This document shows, one piece after another, positions 26,150 to 33,998 of a stretch of 64,000 nt of DNA; the first letter of the stretch is position 1, and every line of letters starts with the position of its first letter. The stretch is from Alphaproteobacteria bacterium (GTDB lineage Bacteria > Myxococcota_A > UBA796 > CAJQPC01): the NCBI GenBank assembly GCA_020632795.1, contig JACKEV010000012.1, forward strand, positions 186,001 through 250,000, given 5' to 3'. The position numbers were made by a program, and so were the translations under genes. A model generated the notes under the pieces. That model had not been told where the DNA came from. It did no database searches and saw only the letters and a list, made by a program, of their open reading frames with translations.

Positions 26150-27823
26150 ATGGAGCCGGATGTTGGCCGAGCTTCGCCCCTGGGCGTAGCGGTGCTCGCG
26201 GCGCTGGCGGGGTGCACCGGCAAGGGCGACGCGCCCGAGCTGACCCTGCACATCGCCCAGGGCGCCGTGACCGCAGCGTCCCCTGACCTGGGCGCCGCCC
26301 CGGGGCTGGTGGGCGTCCCGAACCTGGATGACGACGATGGCGACGGGGTCGCGGACTGGGAGACCCCCGGCCTCAGCGGGGACAACGACCTCTCCGTGCT
26401 CGAGGTGGACCTGGGCCCGTGGCCGGCGCGGCTGACCCTCTCGGGCGACACCGAGCACCTCATGGTGCTCCAGGACGGCAAGGTCATCCTGGGCGGGGTC
26501 GAGGGCCCCACCGAGGCCCGCCTGAACCGCGGCGAGGTCGACGACGACGCGGTCGTCACCCACACGCTCCAGGTGATGTACGGCGACTTCCTGGCCCGGG
26601 GCACCCTCACGGTCACCGAGATCGCGGACGAGGGCGAGGACGCCGACACCGTGTCCCTGGCGCTCACCGGGGCGCCGCTCATCCTCAACCATCACCTCCA
26701 GCCCGCTGAGCACGTCTGGGCGATCTCCACCCCCCAGTACAACCGCGACTTCATCAACGTCTACCAGGACACCCTGGGCGACGCCTTCACGCCCATCTCC
26801 GGGGTCCAGTACGATTACGACCCCTGGCTCCAGGACGAGTTCGAGTTCGCGACGCTGTCCGCGCCCGACGCCTTCATGGGCTTCATCATCGACTCCATCC
26901 GCAACGGCCAGGGTCGGCCCGGCGACGGCCTGGACGACGTGGCCGAGGACCTGTGGGTCGAGCCGGACATGGCCATCGGGAGCTGGGGCCAGGGCCGCGC
27001 CAACTCCTTCGACTACTTCGGCAACCTGGAGGTCTCTCCGCCGGTGACCGTGGACGGCGTGGTCTACCCCTTCGGGCGCGTCTACTACGGGGCCGAGGGG
27101 CGCTACGCCCCCAAGCAGGAGATGCGGGACATGCTGGACGCCCAGGTGGTCCAGGCGCCGTTCTTCTACACCACCGCCTGGCTGACGGTGGGGCACGTCG
27201 ACGAGTTCCAGTCCACCGTGCCCTTCCCCTCCAGCGAGCGCGGGTGGAAGTGGGTCGTCAACGACACGAACGCCGCGTGGGACCTCCTGGAGCAGATGGA
27301 CCCGGACACGCCGCTGACCCGCTACGCGCTCCCCTCGTCCAACTACCAGGGCCACGACATCGACACCGTGGGGGAGATGCTGGAGGATCAGGCCCTGCGG
27401 GCCCTCAACGACGACCTCCAGCGGGACTACCTGGACCCGGCCATCGAGACCTTCAAGGCCGAGCTGGGCCTGACCGACGACGACATCATCCGCATGCCCG
27501 GCCTGTTCGAGGAGACCGGCTTCGGCGGGGTCGCCGCGCTCATCCCGGGCATGGCCAACCTCATCGTGGCCGACGTCGGGGACGGCAACACCTACCTGTT
27601 CATGGCCGACCCCTTCCTGCGGACGAACGCCTCCGACCAGTCGGCCGACCCGATGATCACCTACGTCCGCGCCCTGTTCCCGGACACCGAGGTGGTGTTC
27701 CTGGACGACTGGGCCCTCTACCACATGAACCTGGGCGAGGTGCACTGCGGCTCCAACGTCCGCCGCACCCAGACCGAAGACTGGTGGACCGCCGCCGCGC
27801 ACCTGCTGGAGGACTCGGAATGA
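26150..27823 (+). CDS. Secreted protein-arginine deiminase (PAD)-like lipoprotein
   Basis: 557 residues with a lipoprotein signal (VAVLAALAGC; Cys22). The C-terminal catalytic domain matches eukaryotic and cyanobacterial peptidyl-arginine deiminases. Asp229 sits in WLQDEFEFA, His349 and Asp351 in TVGHVDEFQS, and Cys533 in GEVHCGSNVRR. Spacings are close to human PAD4 (Asp350, His471, Asp473, Cys645), so an active enzyme converting peptidyl-arginine to citrulline is expected. The middle has an acidic Asp/Gly-rich segment (NLDDDDGDGVADW) like the calcium-binding PAD middle domain. The ATG follows GAGGTG. The next gene overlaps its stop by four bases. Confidence 0.93.
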   Translation: MEPDVGRASPLGVAVLAALAGCTGKGDAPELTLHIAQGAVTAASPDLGAAPGLVGVPNLDDDDGDGVADWETPGLSGDNDLSVLEVDLGPWPARLTLSGDTEHLMVLQDGKVILGGVEGPTEARLNRGEVDDDAVVTHTLQVMYGDFLARGTLTVTEIADEGEDADTVSLALTGAPLILNHHLQPAEHVWAISTPQYNRDFINVYQDTLGDAFTPISGVQYDYDPWLQDEFEFATLSAPDAFMGFIIDSIRNGQGRPGDGLDDVAEDLWVEPDMAIGSWGQGRANSFDYFGNLEVSPPVTVDGVVYPFGRVYYGAEGRYAPKQEMRDMLDAQVVQAPFFYTTAWLTVGHVDEFQSTVPFPSSERGWKWVVNDTNAAWDLLEQMDPDTPLTRYALPSSNYQGHDIDTVGEMLEDQALRALNDDLQRDYLDPAIETFKAELGLTDDDIIRMPGLFEETGFGGVAALIPGMANLIVADVGDGNTYLFMADPFLRTNASDQSADPMITYVRALFPDTEVVFLDDWALYHMNLGEVHCGSNVRRTQTEDWWTAAAHLLEDSE

Positions 27824-28704
27824 GCGCCCGAAACTGGCTGATCGCCTTGATGTTCGCCGCGGGGGCGCCGGCCTTCGCCGGCCCCGCCGAGGACCTCCAG
27901 GCCCTCTCCGCGATGGAGGCCGGCTACGCCGAGGCCCTGGAGCGCGCCGTCGCCGACGCGGCCCTCAACACCGACACCCTCTCCACGCTGGCCGAGTCCG
28001 ACGACTGGCGGGTCCGCCACGAGGCCGTCTACATCCTCGCGGCGCGCACCAACCCGGAGGCCGTGGCGCTGGTCGAGGGGCTACGCCCGGTCACCAGCCG
28101 CGCCGGGCTGCCCCACTTCCAGCACCCCGAGCTGGCCGGGCTGGCGGCGCGGGCTGCGCTGACCGAGCGCCTGCTGCGGGGCGGGGAGTCGGACGACGTG
28201 CGCGCGGCGCTGGCCACCGCGGTGGCCCGGGATCTCGACGTGGACCCGGTCGTCCTCACCGGCCTGTACCGGGCCGAGGGCTCCCCGGCGGTGCGCGAGG
28301 CCCTGGTCTGGGGCTGGCGCAAGCACCCCGACGGCGCCGCGGCGGCCAAGGGCCTCGCCCTGGCGCTCTCGGATGAGGACGCCGCTGTGCGCGCCCAGGC
28401 CGCTGCGGCGGCGGGCTACCGGGACAACCTCGCCGAGCTGGTGCCCGCGCTGACCCGGGCGTTGTCCGACGCCGACGGGCAGGTCCGGGCGATGGCGGCC
28501 CGCTCCCTGGGATGGAGCCGGGACCCGGCGACCTTCGACGCGCTGGCGCCGCTGCTCTCCGACAGCGACGCGGAGGCGCGCCTCCAGGCCCTGCACGCCC
28601 TGGAGCGGGTGGACGCGAAGCGCGCCGCCGGGCTGGACCTTGGCGCCCTGGCCGCCGACCCGGACCCGCGGGTGGCGCGGGCGGCCCAGCAGCTCAACCG
28701 CTGA
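27820..28704 (+). CDS. Exported HEAT-repeat protein
   Basis: 294 residues with a signal peptide (RNWLIALMFAAGAPAFAG). Short HEAT or PBS-lyase-type helical repeats follow (DDWRVRHEAVYILA, EDAAVRAQAAAAAGY, ADGQVRAMAARSLG, SDAEARLQALHALE, PDPRVARAAQQL). Such repeats usually form protein-binding solenoids. The ATG overlaps the stop of the PAD-like gene (ATGA), so the two are coupled and the repeat protein may bind or regulate it. That role is inferred from position only. Confidence 0.88.
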   Translation: MSARNWLIALMFAAGAPAFAGPAEDLQALSAMEAGYAEALERAVADAALNTDTLSTLAESDDWRVRHEAVYILAARTNPEAVALVEGLRPVTSRAGLPHFQHPELAGLAARAALTERLLRGGESDDVRAALATAVARDLDVDPVVLTGLYRAEGSPAVREALVWGWRKHPDGAAAAKGLALALSDEDAAVRAQAAAAAGYRDNLAELVPALTRALSDADGQVRAMAARSLGWSRDPATFDALAPLLSDSDAEARLQALHALERVDAKRAAGLDLGALAADPDPRVARAAQQLNR

Positions 28705-28709
28705 GCGCG

Positions 28710-29126
28710 TCACTCCGGATAGACCACCTCGATCCGCGTGACCCTGGAGCTGAGGTCCAGGGTTTCGCGGGGGTACTTCCGGCGAAGGTAGCGCAGCAGG
28801 CTGCGGTGGTCCGCGGGCGAGAGGCCCGCGCCGCGGAGCGCGGACAGGGGCCAGGCGTGGATGGGCCGGCAGTCCCGGGCGATCACCATGGCGGCCCGAC
28901 GCAGGGAGAGGGTCGGGGGCGTGCGGCTCCGGTGGCTGCCGTGGTGGGCGATGACCCCGACAAAGCAGCGGTCGGGGATGTGGTTCGGGTGGCCGGGCTG
29001 CGTGCGGTCCCCCGGCCGGAAGAACACACGCAGGTCACCGCCGCGGATGGCCTCGCGGCGGTCGGCGGACTCACCCAGCGTCCTGCGGTCCGCGTCGTCC
29101 AGGTATCGGGTGTCGACTGGCTTCAT
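28710..29126 (-). CDS. Hypothetical protein, possible metallo-beta-lactamase-fold remnant
   Basis: 138 residues from ATG 29126. A VIAHHGSHRSRTP segment resembles the HHGS motif of ComEC-type metallo-beta-lactamase domains, and a helix-rich end follows. No N-terminal HxHxDH metal motif is present, so if related it is a C-terminal fragment. It lies convergent with the HEAT gene and 54 bases from the divergent SIS gene. Its open frame continues upstream to 29747 across the SIS gene, but that part is a shadow. Coding status is moderately supported. Confidence 0.5.
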   Translation of the reverse strand: MKPVDTRYLDDADRRTLGESADRREAIRGGDLRVFFRPGDRTQPGHPNHIPDRCFVGVIAHHGSHRSRTPPTLSLRRAAMVIARDCRPIHAWPLSALRGAGLSPADHRSLLRYLRRKYPRETLDLSSRVTRIEVVYPE

Positions 29127-29180
29127 GGGCTGACCCGTGCGATGGTGCCACACCACCTTGACCTGGATGGAGGTGCCCAC

Positions 29181-29783
29181 GTGACGGAGGGTCCGTCCGC
29201 GTCCGACTTCATGCGGTACTTCGGCCAGCATATCGCCGCTCTGGAGCGCTTCATGAGCGCCCCGGCGACGGTCGACGCGGTCGGCGCGGCGCTCTCGCTG
29301 CTCGCGGAGGTCCGCGCTCCGCTGCTGATGATCGGGCTGGGCAAGTCCGGGGCGGTCGCGCGCAAGCTCGCCAGCACCTTCACCACCGCGGGCATCCCGG
29401 CCCTCTTCCTGCACGCCAGCGACGCGCTGCACGGGGAGCTGGGGTGGGCGCAGGTCGGTCAGGGGGCGCTGCTCATCTCGCGCGGCGGGCGGACCCGTGA
29501 GGTGGTGCAGGTCGCCACCATCCTGGGGCAGCGTGGCTGCGCGCGCGTCGTGATCACGGGCGATCCCGAGTCGCCGCTGGCCCGGCAGGCCGACGCCCTG
29601 ATCCACGCGGGCGTGGCCGATGAGGCCGTGCCCTTCGGGCGGCTGCCGACGGCGAGCACCACGCTCCATCAGGCCATCGGAGACGCCCTGCTCGCGGCGC
29701 TGCTCAGCGCGCGCCCCGAGCTGAGCCGCGGGTTGGCGGACAACCACCCCGCCGGGACCCCGGACGTCGGCGCTACGCGCTGA
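29181..29783 (+). CDS. SIS-domain sugar-phosphate isomerase without CBS domains
   Basis: 200 residues. It is similar to the isomerase domain of arabinose-5-phosphate isomerases (KdsD/GutQ): LMIGLGKSGAVARKLASTF, FLHASDALHGELG and the C-terminal DNHPAG are the family blocks. The CBS pair that ends the common 320-residue form is absent; short forms are known. It could make D-arabinose 5-phosphate for Kdo or another sugar phosphate. GTG 29181 follows GGAGG at 29169-29173 with a 7-base spacer. Its last 11 bases overlap the next convergent gene. Confidence 0.85.
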   Translation: MTEGPSASDFMRYFGQHIAALERFMSAPATVDAVGAALSLLAEVRAPLLMIGLGKSGAVARKLASTFTTAGIPALFLHASDALHGELGWAQVGQGALLISRGGRTREVVQVATILGQRGCARVVITGDPESPLARQADALIHAGVADEAVPFGRLPTASTTLHQAIGDALLAALLSARPELSRGLADNHPAGTPDVGATR

Positions 29784-30789
29784 GCGCCCCCAGCCCGATG
29801 AGGGCCTCCACCAGGGCGTCCCGGGCGGCGCCCCCCACCGGCGGGAGGCCCGCGGTGGGCAGCCCGGCCAGCTCGCGCAGCACGGTGACGGCCTGGGGTT
29901 GCGCCGGCACCGGCGGGTGCGGCCCCTCCCAAAGCAGGAAGCACACGGGGCTGAGCTGCCCTTCGGCGACCTGGGCCGGGGTCCCGGGCAGCAGGGCCCA
30001 GTCGCACAGCGGCTTGAGGTCGCCCGGCTGGCCCGCGGGCGCGGGGCGCAGGGCCTCGGTCCAGGGCCGGCGCCCCGCGTCGGTCAGGCCGGCGAGGCCG
30101 TAGCGGTCGTAGCGGTCCTGGTGGGCGGCCTCCATGCGCAGCTCTCCCCAGGCGAGCTGGTGGGGCGCCCAGTCGGGCAGAGGGCCCTCCAGGTGGACCG
30201 CGCGCAGGGTGCCCCGGGCCAGGGCGCGGGCCAGCGCTGCGCGGCGGGCCGGGAGGTCGTCCGGCGAGAGCCGCGCCACGCCGGCCCCGCTTGCGGGCGG
30301 CGGCGCGGTGATGGCCTGCTCATCGAGATCGAAGGCATGGGCCACCGCCATGGCGCCGTCGTCGTGGGCGTGACGGAAGACCTTCGTGGGCGGGTCGGAG
30401 AGCTGGCGGCGCAGCCACTCGGCGTCGGGGCAGGGCCAGGGCCCGGCGCCCAGGGGCTGCCAGCCGAAGGCGAGGCCCAGCAGGGTGGCGGCGCGGGCGA
30501 GGGTGTCCAGGTCGGCGCCGGCGGGGCGGTCCTGGGCCCAGCGCGTCCGGGCGGGGTCGATGACCGCCGAGAGGGGCCAGGTGTCCACCAGGGCGGCCAG
30601 AACCACGGCGGCCTGAGGCCAGCGCCGGCCGCGGATGAGGTCCTGGAGCTGCGCGCCCAGGGCACGCCGCACCGGGCCGGACAGGGTGGCGGCGGTGTAG
30701 CAGGCGTCCCGCAGGGAGGCGCCCAGGTCCACGACGCCCTCGGACGGGGTCGTGCGCGGCGGGAAGGGCCCGGGGGGGAGCACGGTCAC
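29773..30789 (-). CDS. Uncharacterised cytosolic protein in the TP-methylase operon
   Basis: About 338 residues, alpha-helical and Ala/Leu/Pro rich with no signal peptide and no known motif (blocks include TKVFRHAHDDGAMAVAHAFDLDE and APHQLAWGELRMEAAHQDRY). The GTG start at 30789 overlaps the stop of the upstream TP-methylase gene by four bases (GTGA), so it is the third gene of a coupled AbrB-HTH / methylase / unknown operon. The partnership suggests a shared process; the role is unknown. Confidence 0.72.
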   Translation of the reverse strand: MTVLPPGPFPPRTTPSEGVVDLGASLRDACYTAATLSGPVRRALGAQLQDLIRGRRWPQAAVVLAALVDTWPLSAVIDPARTRWAQDRPAGADLDTLARAATLLGLAFGWQPLGAGPWPCPDAEWLRRQLSDPPTKVFRHAHDDGAMAVAHAFDLDEQAITAPPPASGAGVARLSPDDLPARRAALARALARGTLRAVHLEGPLPDWAPHQLAWGELRMEAAHQDRYDRYGLAGLTDAGRRPWTEALRPAPAGQPGDLKPLCDWALLPGTPAQVAEGQLSPVCFLLWEGPHPPVPAQPQAVTVLRELAGLPTAGLPPVGGAARDALVEALIGLGALSA

Positions 30790-31580
30790 GGCGCGCCTCC
30801 GTCCGAGGGCGGGGCCAGCTCCCGCTCCAGCGGGGGGCCGTCCAGGGAGGGCACCCACAGGTTGCTGTAGACGGGCACGGTCTGCTCGGCCAACTCGGAG
30901 AGGGCCACGACGCGCCCCAGGGAGCGGTAGTCCGGCCGCCCCGAGGAGTAGAGGATGAGGACGGGGTGCGCGGGGGGGAGCGCCTGGAGCAGGGCGTCGC
31001 GCAGCTCGGCGAGCATGGTGGTGCTGCCGTCGGTGTCCAGGGCGTCGCCCCCGGCGGTGAACTCCCCGAGCTGGCAGAGCAGGGCGGGGGCGTCCGTGCG
31101 CAGGGTCACCCCGTCGCGGGCCACGTTCCAGGCCGAGTAGAGCTGGAGCCCGCTGTGCCCGGTCCAGTAGACCCGGTCCAGCACCAGGTCGACGAAGGAC
31201 ATGCCGTGCACGACGCGCAGGGGCCAGCCCGCCTCGGCGCAGCGCCGCCGGATGAACAGCACGGCGTCGTTGATGAACAGGGGGCTGCCGGCGACGACGT
31301 AGACGACCTCGAAGCCGTCCTCGAAGGCCCGGCGGGTCAGCAGCTCGGCGAGGTCGCGGTAGGCGAGGGGGCGGGGGACGGCGGGCAGGGTGTAGAGGTA
31401 GTCGAGGCTGCGCACCTGGAGGCCGGGGGCGATCTCGGCGACCACGTCGCGCACGTGGGCCAGCCCGTAGGCGCGGACCTCGGGGCGCGCGGCGGCGTCG
31501 CGGAGCAGGGCGGCGGCCTCCAGGGTGGCGTGGTGGGGCAGGGCGGGGCCCAGGCCCACGATGGTGAGGGCGCCGGTCAT
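30786..31580 (-). CDS. Tetrapyrrole-methylase-fold protein (YabN/MazG N-terminal type)
   Basis: 264 residues. It has the TP-methylase signature TIVGLGP at the N-terminus, the VVYVVAGSPLFIN loop, and VVHGMSFVDLVLDRVYW, and resembles the TP-methylase half found fused to MazG in YabN-type proteins; here no MazG pyrophosphohydrolase follows. SAM is the expected cofactor; the substrate is unknown. The ATG at 31580 overlaps the stop of the AbrB-HTH gene (ATGA), and its own stop overlaps the next gene, giving a tightly coupled three-gene operon. Confidence 0.82.
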   Translation of the reverse strand: MTGALTIVGLGPALPHHATLEAAALLRDAAARPEVRAYGLAHVRDVVAEIAPGLQVRSLDYLYTLPAVPRPLAYRDLAELLTRRAFEDGFEVVYVVAGSPLFINDAVLFIRRRCAEAGWPLRVVHGMSFVDLVLDRVYWTGHSGLQLYSAWNVARDGVTLRTDAPALLCQLGEFTAGGDALDTDGSTTMLAELRDALLQALPPAHPVLILYSSGRPDYRSLGRVVALSELAEQTVPVYSNLWVPSLDGPPLERELAPPSDGGAP

Positions 31581-31945
31581 GGGAGGCGCTGCCGTGCGGC
31601 CTCGGGGTCCTTCGCGACCGCCGCGACGCGCCGGGCCACCTCGCCGTCGGGGAACGCCCGGCCCTCCTCCCAGGCGCGCACCGTGTCGAGGTCGGTGTCG
31701 AGCAGCAGGGCGAACTGGCTGCGGGTCGCGCCGAGGGCGATACGCAGCATCACCAGCTCGTCCGCGTCCCGCGGGGCGGGGCTGGCGTCCGCGGGGGCTG
31801 CGGGCTGGTCCGGGGCCGGACGCAGCACCATGACGCCGTGGGTCTCCTCGATCAGGAAGGTTGTTCCTGGAGACCAACCGTTCCGTCGCAGAGTCTCCGC
31901 GGGCAGGACCACGCTGCCGTCCTCCTGGAGCACCACCTTGGGCAT
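31577..31945 (-). CDS. SpoVT/AbrB-type DNA-binding domain fused to an HTH domain
   Basis: 122 residues. The N-terminus (MPKVVLQEDGSVVLPAETLRRNGWSPG) looks like a SpoVT/AbrB swapped-hairpin domain. After a Pro/Ala linker, residues about 63-115 (ELVMLRIALGATRSQFALLL, then DTVRAWEEGR) look like an XRE/antitoxin-type helix-turn-helix. Two DNA-binding modules in one small protein suggest an operon autoregulator. It has GGAGGTG before the ATG. A toxin was not seen; instead its operon continues into the methylase gene. Confidence 0.8.
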   Translation of the reverse strand: MPKVVLQEDGSVVLPAETLRRNGWSPGTTFLIEETHGVMVLRPAPDQPAAPADASPAPRDADELVMLRIALGATRSQFALLLDTDLDTVRAWEEGRAFPDGEVARRVAAVAKDPEAARQRLP

Positions 31946-32060
31946 GTTCGCACCTCCGCGTTGGCGCCAGGAGTTTAACGCCTGCGAGGTTCGCGGCGGG
32001 CGGGGTCGGGGGGAATCGGGATATCCTGGGGGAGCTGCTGCCCTGCCCCCTGGAGAACTG

Positions 32061-33998
32061 ATGTCGCTGGTCCGCCTCTCGCTGCTCGTCGTCGCCCTCG
32101 GGTTGAACGTCAGCTGCCTGACGAGCCAGGCCGAGTTCCAGGAGATCCTTGAGGCCTCAATGGACGCGGATGGCGATGGCCATAAGGCGATCGAGCATGG
32201 TGGAGACGACTGCAACGACCAGTCTGCGGAGAGCTACCCCGGGGCAGACCCCATCTGCGGAGACGAGCTGGACAACGACTGCGACGATGACGCTGACGAG
32301 GGCGCGGACACGGTCTGGTACCTCGACGGAGATGGAGATGGCTACGGTGTGGCCACCACGACGCTCCAGGGGTGCAATCAGCCGGGCAGCTACGCGGACA
32401 ACGCCGATGACTGCGATGATGACGATGCCGCGCTGAACCCGGAGACCGTCTGGCACCCGGACCAGGATGACGACGGATATGGGAACGCCAGCAGCACGCC
32501 CAGCACCCAGCTTGTCCAGTGCGTTCAGCCCGAGGGCTACGCGCTCACGGCCACCGACTGCAACGACCTCTCCTCGGATGTGTTCCCTGGGGCCGAGGTG
32601 ATCTGCGAGGACACGGTCGTCAATGACTGCGAGATGGATGTTGAGGCCGAGGCCGAGGCCTGCGCCGCAGGCGATCGATACGGGCTGACAGACATCGCAG
32701 TGACCCTCTACGGAGCTGACGTGGATGACCGGGTGGGTTCTACGGTGGCCTTCCTCGGGGACATGGATCGGGACGGCGTCGAGGAGTGGGCTGTCGGCGC
32801 GCCGGGGTGGGACCATCAGGATCTGTGGATCGTCGAGGGGGTGCCCGAGGACGGGAGCTATGTGGGGGATGTGGCGACGCGAGCCTTCTCGGCAGAGGAG
32901 GACGGGGAATTCACAGGTCCCGTGGTGCCATTGGGTGACCTGGATGGGGACAGGCGACCCGACATCGCGGTCGGATTTCAGACGGAGCATCATGATCTGG
33001 TTGCGATCATCATGAGTCGTGGATTCAGCTCGTTTCCGAGTCGTCTGTCAAGCGCTGATGCTGTACTTGAACTGGTCTACGTGGGGTCGTATGGATACTC
33101 CATTGCATCAGCAGGTGACTTGAACAACAACGGCAATGGGGACTTGATTGTGGGTCTCCCAGAGATCTACTTTGGCTCCACAAGAGGGGGAAGCGCTCTT
33201 GCTATCTATTCCACACCGTCAGGGCGGACGGGCGTAGACGATATATCCGGTGCGGAGCTGGGGGGAGAGTATGATGGTGACCTTGCCGGCTTTGCAGTGG
33301 ACGGAGTCGGTGATTTCAATGGAGATGGGCGCGACGATGTGGTGATCGGCGCGCCAGGCTATTCGGCCAACCGCGAGGACGCCGGGGCAGCCTATGTGGT
33401 GTTGGGAAAACCATCATCAAGCACGGACCTGGCCGATGCAGACCTGCGTATCGATGGTGAAAACACAGGTGATCAGGCTGGGTATTCTGTATCGGGTATT
33501 GGGGATATCAACAACGACGGTCGAACAGACATCATCGTGGGCGCCCCATTTGCCAACGGCGGCGGAACTGACTCCGGGGCTGCGTATCTGGTCCTTGGAC
33601 CCTATACAGGTGTCCTTGATCTCGGGAACGCGGATGCCGTGATGTTGGGGTACCGAGATGACGCACGCGCGGGGAGCACCACAGCCAGCGCGGGCGACGT
33701 TGATGACGACGGTCGGGGTGACTTCATGATCGCCGCTCCCGGTCATTCGGAGGGGGATGTTCTCGCGTGTGGTGCGGTCTTCCTGTTCGAGGAGCAGCCC
33801 CAGGGAACCATTTCCTTACGAGATGCTTCCCTTCGAATGCTGGGAGCGGACGCCTACGGGCTCGCCGGGGCGGCCGTCGATGGGGCCAGGGACCTTGATG
33901 CAGACGGGCATTCAGACATCCTCGTCGGTGCATGGGGGGATTCGACGCACGGCGAGGCCGCTGGAGCCGCGCACTTGATCTTTGGAGGAGACCTCTGA
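32061..33998 (+). CDS. MopE/FG-GAP repeat secreted lipoprotein
   Basis: 645 residues with a lipobox (ALGLNVSC). An N-terminal MopE-like section has Asp/Gly-rich, Cys-paired repeats (DADGDGHKAIEHGGDDCND, DELDNDCDDDADEGAD, DGDGDGYG, ATDCND), probably calcium binding. Then come at least seven FG-GAP/integrin-alpha-like repeats of the DxNxDGxxDxxxGAP type (DFNGDGRDDVVIGAPG, DINNDGRTDIIVGAPF and so on), which usually fold into a beta-propeller. It is an outer-surface protein typical of Myxococcota. The middle of the gene is less GC-rich than the flanks. The stop overlaps the next ATG. Confidence 0.92.
   Translation: MSLVRLSLLVVALGLNVSCLTSQAEFQEILEASMDADGDGHKAIEHGGDDCNDQSAESYPGADPICGDELDNDCDDDADEGADTVWYLDGDGDGYGVATTTLQGCNQPGSYADNADDCDDDDAALNPETVWHPDQDDDGYGNASSTPSTQLVQCVQPEGYALTATDCNDLSSDVFPGAEVICEDTVVNDCEMDVEAEAEACAAGDRYGLTDIAVTLYGADVDDRVGSTVAFLGDMDRDGVEEWAVGAPGWDHQDLWIVEGVPEDGSYVGDVATRAFSAEEDGEFTGPVVPLGDLDGDRRPDIAVGFQTEHHDLVAIIMSRGFSSFPSRLSSADAVLELVYVGSYGYSIASAGDLNNNGNGDLIVGLPEIYFGSTRGGSALAIYSTPSGRTGVDDISGAELGGEYDGDLAGFAVDGVGDFNGDGRDDVVIGAPGYSANREDAGAAYVVLGKPSSSTDLADADLRIDGENTGDQAGYSVSGIGDINNDGRTDIIVGAPFANGGGTDSGAAYLVLGPYTGVLDLGNADAVMLGYRDDARAGSTTASAGDVDDDGRGDFMIAAPGHSEGDVLACGAVFLFEEQPQGTISLRDASLRMLGADAYGLAGAAVDGARDLDADGHSDILVGAWGDSTHGEAAGAAHLIFGGDL

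Noticed and set aside
24767..27802. 1011-codon minus-strand frame
   Set aside because: Only the first-described 416-residue part ending at 24767 is real. The upstream part is antisense to the PAD-like gene with its intact catalytic motifs.
30786..31580. Borosin-type peptide N-methyltransferase
   Set aside because: The TP-methylase aligns better by eye with the YabN/MazG N-terminal type, and no precursor peptide sits beside it.
30966..33998. 1010-codon plus-strand frame
   Set aside because: The true MopE/FG-GAP protein starts at ATG 32061 with a lipoprotein signal; the upstream part is antisense to the TP-methylase and AbrB-HTH genes.
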